Below are positions 9,439 through 17,128 of a stretch of DNA of 64,000 nt, in pieces. Location of the stretch: positions 1-64,000 of the forward strand of contig PERU01000021.1 of assembly GCA_002928965.1 (NCBI GenBank), in the 5' to 3' direction. The notes below the pieces were generated by a model that saw only the letters and a list, made by a program, of their open reading frames with translations, did no database searches and was not told the origin of the DNA. This DNA comes from Methylomonas sp. (GTDB lineage: Bacteria > Pseudomonadota > Gammaproteobacteria > Methylococcales > Methylomonadaceae). The position numbers and the translations under genes are program-made. Every line of letters begins with the position of its first letter. Position 1 is the first letter of the stretch.

Positions 9439-10068
9439 ATGTTTACAATTCATGGGATAACCGGACAGGTTTTCAGTGGCTCGCTGGAAGAAATGAACCG
9501 GGTGTTTGCCACTGACAAGACGCGCAAAGTGCGCGCCATCGAAAAGGAAGGCGATGAATTGGGCGGTGTTGACCTCGAAGTAAACCGTCGCCCCCAGGAA
9601 ACGGCTATTCAGGCTTACCGTCAAATGCTATCGCATGACCTGGAGCGAGGCCCTCTTTACCACGCCTATCAAATCATGCAAACGCGGGTAATCAGCGTTT
9701 TAGCCGACGACGACGCCGCTCGCGCCTGGCTTGTTTTACGCAAATATAATATTCATCAGGCCCCGGTACTCAACCATGAATCGAAAATGGTCGGTATTGT
9801 CAGCGAACGAGAGCTTTTGACCGTTCTGAATGTTGATGCAGGGAATATCGTTGAGTCACTCGGACGACGGGTGGCGGATGTCATGACCACACCCGTGGTT
9901 GCGGCAGCCCCTGTCACGGATGTGAGACGAATCGCTGCGGCCATGCTTAATCATGGTGTGGATGGTGTACCCATAACCAATGATAGTGGTCACTTGATCG
10001 GCTTTATTTCCCGCAGCGACATTTTGAGAACGCTGGTCATGGAGCCACCGCTCAGTCTTTGGCGGTGA
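9439..10068 (+). CDS. CBS-domain pair protein
   Basis: A 209-residue cytoplasmic protein. A short N-terminal segment (about residues 1-75) precedes two CBS motifs: VISVLADDDAARAWLVLRK ... HQAPVLN ... IVSERELLTVL, then VADVMTTPVVAAAP ... VDGVPITN ... GFISRSDIL. CBS pairs bind adenosine nucleotides and act as regulatory sensors. ATG at 9439 sits just after a strong AGGAGGGAGG, so the in-frame ATG at 9418 is unlikely. No effector domain is fused and the partner is unknown. It stands alone between xfp and a TonB-dependent receptor. Confidence 0.85.
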   Translation: MFTIHGITGQVFSGSLEEMNRVFATDKTRKVRAIEKEGDELGGVDLEVNRRPQETAIQAYRQMLSHDLERGPLYHAYQIMQTRVISVLADDDAARAWLVLRKYNIHQAPVLNHESKMVGIVSERELLTVLNVDAGNIVESLGRRVADVMTTPVVAAAPVTDVRRIAAAMLNHGVDGVPITNDSGHLIGFISRSDILRTLVMEPPLSLWR

Positions 10069-10224
10069 ACCAAGTTCACAGCCGTTCCCTGCAAGGAAAG
10101 AATCGAAAAACGGCACATTTTTTACAAAAACCCACCAGGAAAATTTCCTTTTTTATCATCATCTAAATAACCATTCGCTAACTTGCTTATTATTGCCGGC
10201 CTTTTAAGCGTTTTAGGTAGAGTT

Positions 10225-12540
10225 ATGAACAAGGTTGCCTTGGGATTTTTGTCTTGGTTTGCCATGCTGCCACTGGCGGAGGCGATTGCCGAGCAAGTTG
10301 CCGATGAGCCGCAGGCTTTGGAGAAAGTCGAGGTGGTGGCCGTGTCGCCTCTGCAGGTTGGCGGTGTTGACATCAACAAAATTCCGGCTAATGTGCAAAC
10401 GGTATCTGCTGAAGAATTGCAACAATCACAGGCCTTGTCGCTCGCCGATTACATGAATCGCTATATGGGCAGCGTCAATATCAATGATGCCCAAAACAAT
10501 CCGCTGCAGCCCGATATTCAGTATCGTGGATTCAGCGCATCACCACTGATGGGGGTGCCACAAGGCATGGCGGCCTATGTCAATGGCGTGCGGTTCAATG
10601 AGCCTTTTGGCGACATGATTCACTGGGATTTGATTCCGCAGGGTGCTATCCAGAGCATGGCTTTGCAACCTGCTTCCAATCCTGCCTTTGGTTTAAATGC
10701 GTTGGGTGGCTCAATTAACATCAAAACCAAAACCGGCTTTTCTTCACCCAAGCATCAACTGGAAGTACAGGGCGGTTCCTGGGACAGGCACTCGGAAGAA
10801 CTCAGCACGGGTTGGAATAACGGCACCTGGGGTTATTTCGCGGATTTTAATAATTTTTCTGAAGAAGGCTGGCGCGATCATTCCCGCAGCGATGCCAAAC
10901 GTGGCTTTGGTACGCTGAGCTGGCGTGGTAATGAATCGAACCTGGATTTGCACTTTGCCGGTTCCGAGAACGAGTTGCGAGGTAATGGCGCCGTGCCGGA
11001 AGAATTATTGGCTTTCGGGCGAGACAAGGTATTCACCCATCCGGATTTGACCCGCAACCGTTTGTTCATGGTGTCTCTGGAGGGCGATACCTGGTTGAAC
11101 AAGCAAAACCAATTGTCAGGGACTGCCTATTACCGTCGGAATAAGATGAGTACTTATAATGGGGATGGTAGTGAGTTTGAAGATTGTCAGGTTGGCGGAA
11201 ATGACTTCTTATGCGATGGCAATGTTCCATTGACAGCGCTGGATGGCAGTCAGATTTCTGAAAATGAAGCATTGGAAGGCGGCACCATCAACACCACCGA
11301 AACCACTCAGCAATCGTTTGGGGTGGCATTGCAAAACGCTTTCCATCACCAGCTGTTTGGTCGCGAGAATCAATTGACTGGTGGCGCCAGCTACGACCAT
11401 AGCACTGCACATTACCGGGCCGATACCCAATTAGGTAGTTTAACGGAAGATCGTGGTGTGGCGCCCGGCGGTGTCTATTTAAGAGATTCGCATGTGCGCT
11501 TGAATACAGAAACCAATACCTATGGGGTGTTTTTGACCGATACCTTGTCGGTGACGGATAAGCTGGATGTGACGGTTTCCGGTCGCTACAACATCTCGCA
11601 CCTGTATTTGAAAGATCAGTTCGGCGATGATCTGAACGGTTCGCATGCATTCAACCGGATCAATCCGGCAGCCGGTTTGACCTATGCCTTCATGCCGGAG
11701 CTGACGTTTTATGGTAACTACAGCGAATCCACCCGGATGCCGACGCCGATGGAGCTTAGCTGTGCAGATCCCGCAAAGCCTTGCAAGTTACCCAATGCCT
11801 TTGTGGCCGACCCGCCCTTGGCGCAAGTGGTGGCCAATACGTGGGAAGCGGGTTTTCGCGGCGATTTAAAACGCTTGCCGTTTGAAGGCACTGTGCATTG
11901 GAATGCCGGTTTTTTTCATGTCATCAATAACAATGACATCATTTGGCAAAGCAATGGCAACGTAAACAGTATGGGCTGGTTCGAGAATGTGGGCAAAACC
12001 CAGCGGCAAGGTGCGGAAGCTGGATTATCAGGTTTGTTTTTGGATAATCGATTGCGCTGGTCGGCGAATTACACCTATATAGATGCCACCTATCAAAGCG
12101 AGTTTGGCAGCCCCAATGCTGCGCATCCGCAAGCTGATGGTAACGGGATTACCCAAGTCAGATCGGGAAATCGGATTCCGGGCATTCCCGCCCATCAGGC
12201 CAAGTTCAGCACCGATTACGACATTTTGCGAGAGTGGACCTTGGGTTTTGATATGAACTACAACAGTGGTCAATATCTACGCGGGGATGAAGCCAACTTG
12301 ACGGCCAAAATTCCTGCATTCGTGGTTTTCAACTTACGCAGCGAATATCGGTTTAATCAGCATATAGCCTTGTTTGGTCGCGTCAACAACTTGTTTGACC
12401 GCGAATATGCCAATTTTGGCGCTATCGGCGAAACCGGCGATGTATTGCAAGGTTTGGGGCTGGGCGAAAACGAAAACGCACGTTTTGTCGGTGTTGGCGC
12501 CCCCCGTGCTGCCTGGATTGGTGTGCGCCTGACCCTGTAA
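10225..12540 (+). CDS. TonB-dependent outer-membrane receptor
   Basis: About 771 residues. A signal peptide (MNKVALGFLSWFAMLPLAEAIA) is followed by a plug domain (PANVQTVSAEELQQS ... IQYRGFSASPLMGVPQGMAAYVNGVR ... NPAFGLNALGGSINIKTK) and a C-terminal 22-strand-type barrel ending FVGVGAPRAAWIGVRLTL, with a terminal hydrophobic residue as in barrel proteins. These receptors import iron chelates, cobalamin, copper chelators or other large substrates using TonB energy; the ligand is not readable. ATG at 10225 follows AGGTAGAG; an in-frame start at 10183 would block the signal peptide. Confidence 0.92.
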   Translation: MNKVALGFLSWFAMLPLAEAIAEQVADEPQALEKVEVVAVSPLQVGGVDINKIPANVQTVSAEELQQSQALSLADYMNRYMGSVNINDAQNNPLQPDIQYRGFSASPLMGVPQGMAAYVNGVRFNEPFGDMIHWDLIPQGAIQSMALQPASNPAFGLNALGGSINIKTKTGFSSPKHQLEVQGGSWDRHSEELSTGWNNGTWGYFADFNNFSEEGWRDHSRSDAKRGFGTLSWRGNESNLDLHFAGSENELRGNGAVPEELLAFGRDKVFTHPDLTRNRLFMVSLEGDTWLNKQNQLSGTAYYRRNKMSTYNGDGSEFEDCQVGGNDFLCDGNVPLTALDGSQISENEALEGGTINTTETTQQSFGVALQNAFHHQLFGRENQLTGGASYDHSTAHYRADTQLGSLTEDRGVAPGGVYLRDSHVRLNTETNTYGVFLTDTLSVTDKLDVTVSGRYNISHLYLKDQFGDDLNGSHAFNRINPAAGLTYAFMPELTFYGNYSESTRMPTPMELSCADPAKPCKLPNAFVADPPLAQVVANTWEAGFRGDLKRLPFEGTVHWNAGFFHVINNNDIIWQSNGNVNSMGWFENVGKTQRQGAEAGLSGLFLDNRLRWSANYTYIDATYQSEFGSPNAAHPQADGNGITQVRSGNRIPGIPAHQAKFSTDYDILREWTLGFDMNYNSGQYLRGDEANLTAKIPAFVVFNLRSEYRFNQHIALFGRVNNLFDREYANFGAIGETGDVLQGLGLGENENARFVGVGAPRAAWIGVRLTL

Positions 12541-12999
12541 GGACTTCGCAAACATAACTCCCCCTTTTTAGAAAGCCCCAAAAGGCATAAAGAGGATTGA
12601 GGGGGGGATTTATTTGAAGAATCTCCCCCAGCCCCTCTTTGTCAAAGAGGGGCTAGTAAACTGTGCATTGTTAAGACCAGAATGTCTGGAGCTTATTTGC
12701 AACCAAATCCTGAATTGTTTAAGAACAATTGTTAAACGCCTGCCTCAAACATTTGCCGGCAGCTTATTTTGTATTTTGAGCCTTGCTGCGGCAGCTACCG
12801 CGAATCTTTTTGCGTTTGGTGTTAACTGTTGATAATGCGTGGACACCAACCGACCCTTGTTTCACTGAGTAACTGGCAATTATCGGCTGGCGGGTCATCT
12901 TGAGCTTATCGGAAATATTTGGGAATTTTTCCTATTCGGCTTGCGCGATCAATGCCCTGGAATGAATCATTTAATCATTTTTTTGTTTTAGGAAATATC
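12541..12999. other. Intergenic region between two TonB receptors
   Basis: There is no convincing gene. It holds C/G-tract inverted repeats just after the first receptor, the strong hairpin at 12630-12654, and a perfect AATTGTT-TAAG-AACAATT inverted repeat (12713-12730) that could be an operator. Near 12960 there are A/T-rich TCATTT repeats upstream of the second receptor, but I could not make a clear Fur box. Confidence 0.4.
12630..12654. terminator. Strong hairpin after TonB receptor
   Basis: AGCCCCTCTTT (12630-12640), loop GTC, AAAGAGGGGCT (12644-12654): a perfect 11-bp stem. It lacks a long T-tract on either side, so it may be a structured repeat or mRNA-stabilising hairpin rather than an intrinsic terminator. 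Confidence 0.5.
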
Positions 13000-15210
13000 A
13001 TGTTGGGTAACACTAAACAAAAAACAGCTATTAACGCTGTTTTATCTCCGTATTCGCCGCAGCAATTTTCAATGTGTTTAAGCTTGGCCGCGATCGCATT
13101 GATAAGTGCCAATGTCAATGCGGCAGGTATCGGCGAAGATCAAACCGCGTTGGAACTGCCCAGTCTGGAGATCATCGGGCAGTCACAGTCGCATCTGGAT
13201 CATATTCCGGGCTCAGCCTTTGTCATCGACCCGGTCACACTGGAACGACAAGGTCCGCTTTCCAACAAAGATGCGTTACGTACCGTGCCGGGCGTTCACA
13301 TCGTCGACGAAGATGTACTGGGTCGACGTATTAACATTGGTATCCGGGGCCTTGACCCGAGACGTTCTGCCCGCACCCAGCTATTGGAAGACGGCGCCCC
13401 TATTCAACTGGCGCCCTACGGCGACCCCAGTAACCACTATATCCCATCCAGTAAACGGATCGAACGTATCGAGGTGCTGAAAGGCTCCGGGCAAATCATG
13501 TACGGTCCACAAACCGTTGGCGGGGCCATCAACTTTGTCAGCCCAGCCATTCCCAAAGAATTCGGCGGTTCACTTTCCGGTGCTGGCGGCAACAACGGTT
13601 ATTACGACACTCATCTGCGCTTAGGTGGCACTGCTGATAATGTCGGCCTGTCTCTGGACTATATTCGCCAGGAATCCGGCGGCAACCGTAACGGTCAACA
13701 TCAGGAAGTTGATGATTTAGCCTTGAAGTCTCTGATCAAAATCGACGACCGCCAACGTTTGATGCTGAAAGGTCTTTTGACGCATGAGTTTGCCAACATG
13801 GGTGAAGCCGGCATGACCAGCGAAATGTTCCGACAAAACCAGCGCACCAATTACCTGTTGAACGATACCTTTGAGGTTCGTCGTTATGCCGGGCAAGCGC
13901 TGTATGAATTTGATATCTCGGATAAAATACAGTTCAGCACCAATATGTACGGCAATTACATGTTCAGGGAGTCGGTACGGCAGGCGAATGACTCTTCGGA
14001 ACTGAATAACTGCGCCGCCAGTGGCGTTGAAATCAGTGAACAAAACGCCGCACAATGTGGTAACGAACAACGCCCAAGAACGTATCGGGTATTCGGCATC
14101 GAACCTAAATTAACCTTCCTGCACAACAGCTTTGGTGTCAAAAATGAAACCACCCTGGGTGTGCGCGGGCATTTCGAATGGGCGGACCGCGAGCGCTACG
14201 TCGGCAATGCCGGCCCAAGAGAGCTGACACGTGGCACCATCAACAACAGAAACCGCAATCGTCATCAAAACAACTCGCTCGACACTCGTGCGATGTCCTT
14301 CTTCGCCCAAAATCGTTTTTTCCTGGGCGATTTCACCTTAACACCGGGTATTCGGATTGAGCATTACGAGCAGGACAATATCAACCACGTTGGCAACAAA
14401 TCTGAATCTTATGTCAAGACTGAAGCCCTGCCCGGCATCGGCACGACCTACAACGGTATCGACAACGTGACATTGTTTGCCGGTATCCATCGCGGCTTCG
14501 CACCGGCCCGTATTGATGATGTTCTGAGCAACACTGGCGTGCTGAATCAAGTTAATCCAGAGATGAGCTTGAATTACGAAGCGGGCATTCGAACCACTCC
14601 CACCCCAGGCATCAAGGCCGAATTGACCTATTTCCGTATCGACTTTGAAGATCAAATCGTCAATGTTCCCGTCCCGGGAAATGACGATTTTTACGCCAAT
14701 GTTGGTACTAGCGTTCATCAGGGTGTTGAAGCGGGCTTCAGGCTCGACTCCGATCAATTGTTTGGCACTGAATACAACTATTACCTGACAAATTCCTATA
14801 CTTATGTCGATGCCTATTCAGACAGCAGCGTAGCTAACCGTGAAGACCCAGGTGATACGCCAATACTTGTCGCGGGCAACCGCTTGCCGTATACACCAGA
14901 ACACTTGGTCAACGCCAATATTGGCATGGAAACCCCCTGGGGATTGGATATTCGCTTCGGTGTGCAAGGCATCGGCCAGCAATTTTCCGACACTGAAAAT
15001 ACGCTCGCAGAAACGGCTGACGGACAGCGCGGCATCATTGCCGGCTATACACTGTTTAACGCCTCTGCAAATTACAAAGTCAATAAAAATGTCAATATCT
15101 TCATGAACGGCTACAACCTGAGCGATAAGAAATTTATCGCCAGCCGCATTGACGGCATTCAGCCGGGACAAGGCTTTCAGATGATGGGCGGCTTTAAGTG
15201 GACTTTTTAA
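13000..15210 (+). CDS. TonB-dependent siderophore-type receptor (FecA-like)
   Basis: About 736 residues. The N-terminal signal region ends near ANVNAAG, followed by a plug domain (PGSAFVIDPVTLE ... LRTVPGVHIVDEDVLGRRINIGIRGL ... IERIEVLKGSGQIMYGPQTVGGAINFV) and a barrel ending GFQMMGGFKWTF, with the C-terminal Phe typical of outer-membrane barrels. The plug most resembles ferric-citrate/siderophore receptors such as FecA. No N-terminal FecR-signalling extension is present, so it is likely a transporter without surface signalling. ATG at 13000 follows AGGAAA. A bidirectional-looking terminator follows. Confidence 0.9.
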   Translation: MLGNTKQKTAINAVLSPYSPQQFSMCLSLAAIALISANVNAAGIGEDQTALELPSLEIIGQSQSHLDHIPGSAFVIDPVTLERQGPLSNKDALRTVPGVHIVDEDVLGRRINIGIRGLDPRRSARTQLLEDGAPIQLAPYGDPSNHYIPSSKRIERIEVLKGSGQIMYGPQTVGGAINFVSPAIPKEFGGSLSGAGGNNGYYDTHLRLGGTADNVGLSLDYIRQESGGNRNGQHQEVDDLALKSLIKIDDRQRLMLKGLLTHEFANMGEAGMTSEMFRQNQRTNYLLNDTFEVRRYAGQALYEFDISDKIQFSTNMYGNYMFRESVRQANDSSELNNCAASGVEISEQNAAQCGNEQRPRTYRVFGIEPKLTFLHNSFGVKNETTLGVRGHFEWADRERYVGNAGPRELTRGTINNRNRNRHQNNSLDTRAMSFFAQNRFFLGDFTLTPGIRIEHYEQDNINHVGNKSESYVKTEALPGIGTTYNGIDNVTLFAGIHRGFAPARIDDVLSNTGVLNQVNPEMSLNYEAGIRTTPTPGIKAELTYFRIDFEDQIVNVPVPGNDDFYANVGTSVHQGVEAGFRLDSDQLFGTEYNYYLTNSYTYVDAYSDSSVANREDPGDTPILVAGNRLPYTPEHLVNANIGMETPWGLDIRFGVQGIGQQFSDTENTLAETADGQRGIIAGYTLFNASANYKVNKNVNIFMNGYNLSDKKFIASRIDGIQPGQGFQMMGGFKWTF

Positions 15211-15264
15211 CGCGAGTATTCGGGATAAATGTCAAGGATGACATGTCTCGTAATCCCTAAATCA

Positions 15265-15297
15265 AGCCGCCGCCAAGCAATTGCCGGCGGCTTTTTT
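15265..15297 (+). terminator. Terminator between convergent genes
   Basis: AGCCGCCG (15265-15272) pairs with CGGCGGCT (15285-15292), followed by TTTTTT. It ends the receptor transcript; its T-run overlaps the stop of the convergent RNA-binding gene. Confidence 0.8.
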
Positions 15298-15820
15298 ATG
15301 CCTTTTGATCGCTGCCGCGACGACTGTCGCGAAACTTCTTGCGATTGGCCTTGAGGCGTTTGATACTGAGCGGGTGGCCTTTTACGGTTGCCTCGCTGAG
15401 TAACTGAAAAATATCCGCCGGCATACCATCCGGTAAATCCACCAGGGTATAGGTGTCGCGCATGTCGAGTCTGGCAATGCGCTTTCTGTCTACGCCAGAT
15501 TCTTCAACCAGCACCGCCAATAATTGTTCGTGCTCTATTTGATGCTTGCTGCCCACATCCAGGCGATAACGCACCGTTCGATAGTTGGGCTTTCTGGTGA
15601 CTTGTGGCAGGGAAGTTGAGAACTCTTCCGGCTCGAGTATATTTTCAAATAAATGCGGCTGGCTGATATACAGCAAGGCGGCGGCGCAATCTGAGGCATC
15701 TACCTGTAATTCATCACTGATCTGCTGTATCGCACTCCGATGGGCTTGCAGATTGTTCTGATGCAATATCTGCTGCAGCCGTTTTTGCAGCTTTTCCAGC
15801 TTACGAGGATTGGCATGCAT
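15296..15820 (-). CDS. Stand-alone DbpA/CsdA-type RNA-binding protein
   Basis: A 174-residue basic protein whose C-terminal part (about 75-160) matches the DbpA/CsdA RNA-binding module normally found at the C-terminus of DEAD-box helicases: RYRLDVGSKHQ, IARLDMRDTYTLVDLP and GHPLSIKRLK. The basic tail is KANRKKFRDSRRG. The N-terminal 70 residues are helical and include a segment like the linker that follows helicase cores. No helicase domain is present, so it would bind RNA without ATPase activity or act with a separate helicase. It lies 14 bp after surA, probably in the lptD-surA transcript. Confidence 0.75.
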   Translation of the reverse strand: MHANPRKLEKLQKRLQQILHQNNLQAHRSAIQQISDELQVDASDCAAALLYISQPHLFENILEPEEFSTSLPQVTRKPNYRTVRYRLDVGSKHQIEHEQLLAVLVEESGVDRKRIARLDMRDTYTLVDLPDGMPADIFQLLSEATVKGHPLSIKRLKANRKKFRDSRRGSDQKA

Positions 15821-15834
15821 GACTGAGAGGCCTG

Positions 15835-17121
15835 TTACAGTCTGTTTTGATCAATTTCAACATACGCTTCGTCACGCAAGCGCCGCAGCCATAATTCGGT
15901 TTCTTCCTCGATTTTGCGCTTGCGGATTTCGTCTCTGACTTTATCTTTTCGGAATTGCGCACTGTCATCCTGGTTTTCACGACCCAATACCTGGATTAGA
16001 TGCCAGCCAAATTGGGTTTGAATCGGAACGCTGATCTGGTTGATCTCCAGCTTATTCATAGCTTCTTCAAACGGGGGCACCAATGCACCGGGCGCCACCC
16101 AATCCAGCGAACCGCCGTTGACAGCGGAACCTTTGTCTTCCGAGTGGGAGCGAGCCAATGCGGCAAAATCATCACCATCACTGATGCGATCCCGTAACGC
16201 CTGAATACGTTTTTGCGCTTCAGTATCATCGACCAGTTCGTTGGTTTTAATCAAAATGTGCCGAACTTTGGTTTTGGTAATAATGTGTTGTGCCGAGCCT
16301 TCAGTTTCCAACATTTTGATAATATGAAAACCACTCGGGCTTCTGATTGGGTCGGATACCTCGCCCTGTGACATGGTGGTAACGGTATCGGTGAATAAAG
16401 TAGGAATCTGGCCAATGCTCCGCCAACCCAAGTCGCCACCCTTTAAGGCATGGTCGTCGTTTGAATAGCTAATGGCTGTTTCGCGAAAGTCTTTACCTTT
16501 ACGTAATTCGGCCACCACGTGATCTGCCTGTTCTTTGGCTTTTTGAATGGCCAATGATGATGCGCCGGAAGACACCGAAATTAAAATGTGGCCCAAGTGA
16601 TATTGGGTATTGTTGGCGCCAGCCTTATTTTGGGTTTCCAGATAGTGATTCACTTCTGCGTCGGTCACTTTAACGCGGGAGCCAATTTCCCGGCCACGTA
16701 ACTGGTTAATGATGATCTCGTTACGCAGATTTTCTTCAAAGGCTTTATAGTCCATGCCCTGATTGACGAGTTCCTGTTTAAAGGCCTCGACAGACATGTT
16801 GTTACGGGTAGCAATATCGGCCACGGAATTACGCAGATTCTCCTCGCTGACCTGTACGCCGGAACGCGCAGCCAGTTGCCGTTGCAACTTGTCGATCACC
16901 ATTCGCTCTAGCACCTGCTTACGCAGGACGTATTCGGGAGGAATGGCTACATTATTGCCGCGCAGTTTCTGGGCGATAGCTGCCGCTTCGGCATTCAGTT
17001 CTCGCTCCAAAATCACGTCGTCTTCCACGACGGCAACAATTCTATCCAATGTTTGTGCTATGGCAGGATGAATGAGGCAAGCAGTTGAAAGCCACATGCA
17101 GAAAAACAGTTTTTTAATCAT
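15835..17121 (-). CDS. surA: Periplasmic chaperone/peptidyl-prolyl isomerase SurA
   Basis: SurA folds outer-membrane barrel proteins in the periplasm, among them LptD, its upstream neighbour. The protein has a signal peptide (MIKKLFFCMWLSTACLIHPAIA), a SurA N-terminal domain starting LDRIVAVVEDDVIL, and two parvulin domains (YHLGHILISV and VRHILIKT, each followed by a GGDLGW/GGSLDW motif). Length is normal (about 428). I chose ATG at 17121; ATG at 17136, overlapping the lptD stop, is the alternative. Confidence 0.95.
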   Translation of the reverse strand: MIKKLFFCMWLSTACLIHPAIAQTLDRIVAVVEDDVILERELNAEAAAIAQKLRGNNVAIPPEYVLRKQVLERMVIDKLQRQLAARSGVQVSEENLRNSVADIATRNNMSVEAFKQELVNQGMDYKAFEENLRNEIIINQLRGREIGSRVKVTDAEVNHYLETQNKAGANNTQYHLGHILISVSSGASSLAIQKAKEQADHVVAELRKGKDFRETAISYSNDDHALKGGDLGWRSIGQIPTLFTDTVTTMSQGEVSDPIRSPSGFHIIKMLETEGSAQHIITKTKVRHILIKTNELVDDTEAQKRIQALRDRISDGDDFAALARSHSEDKGSAVNGGSLDWVAPGALVPPFEEAMNKLEINQISVPIQTQFGWHLIQVLGRENQDDSAQFRKDKVRDEIRKRKIEEETELWLRRLRDEAYVEIDQNRL

Positions 17122-17128
17122 GGCCGGA

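Noticed and set aside
12950..12990. Possible Fur box before the FecA-like receptor
   Set aside because: AATGAATCATTTAATCATTT resembles half of a Fur box but too few positions fit the consensus to call it.
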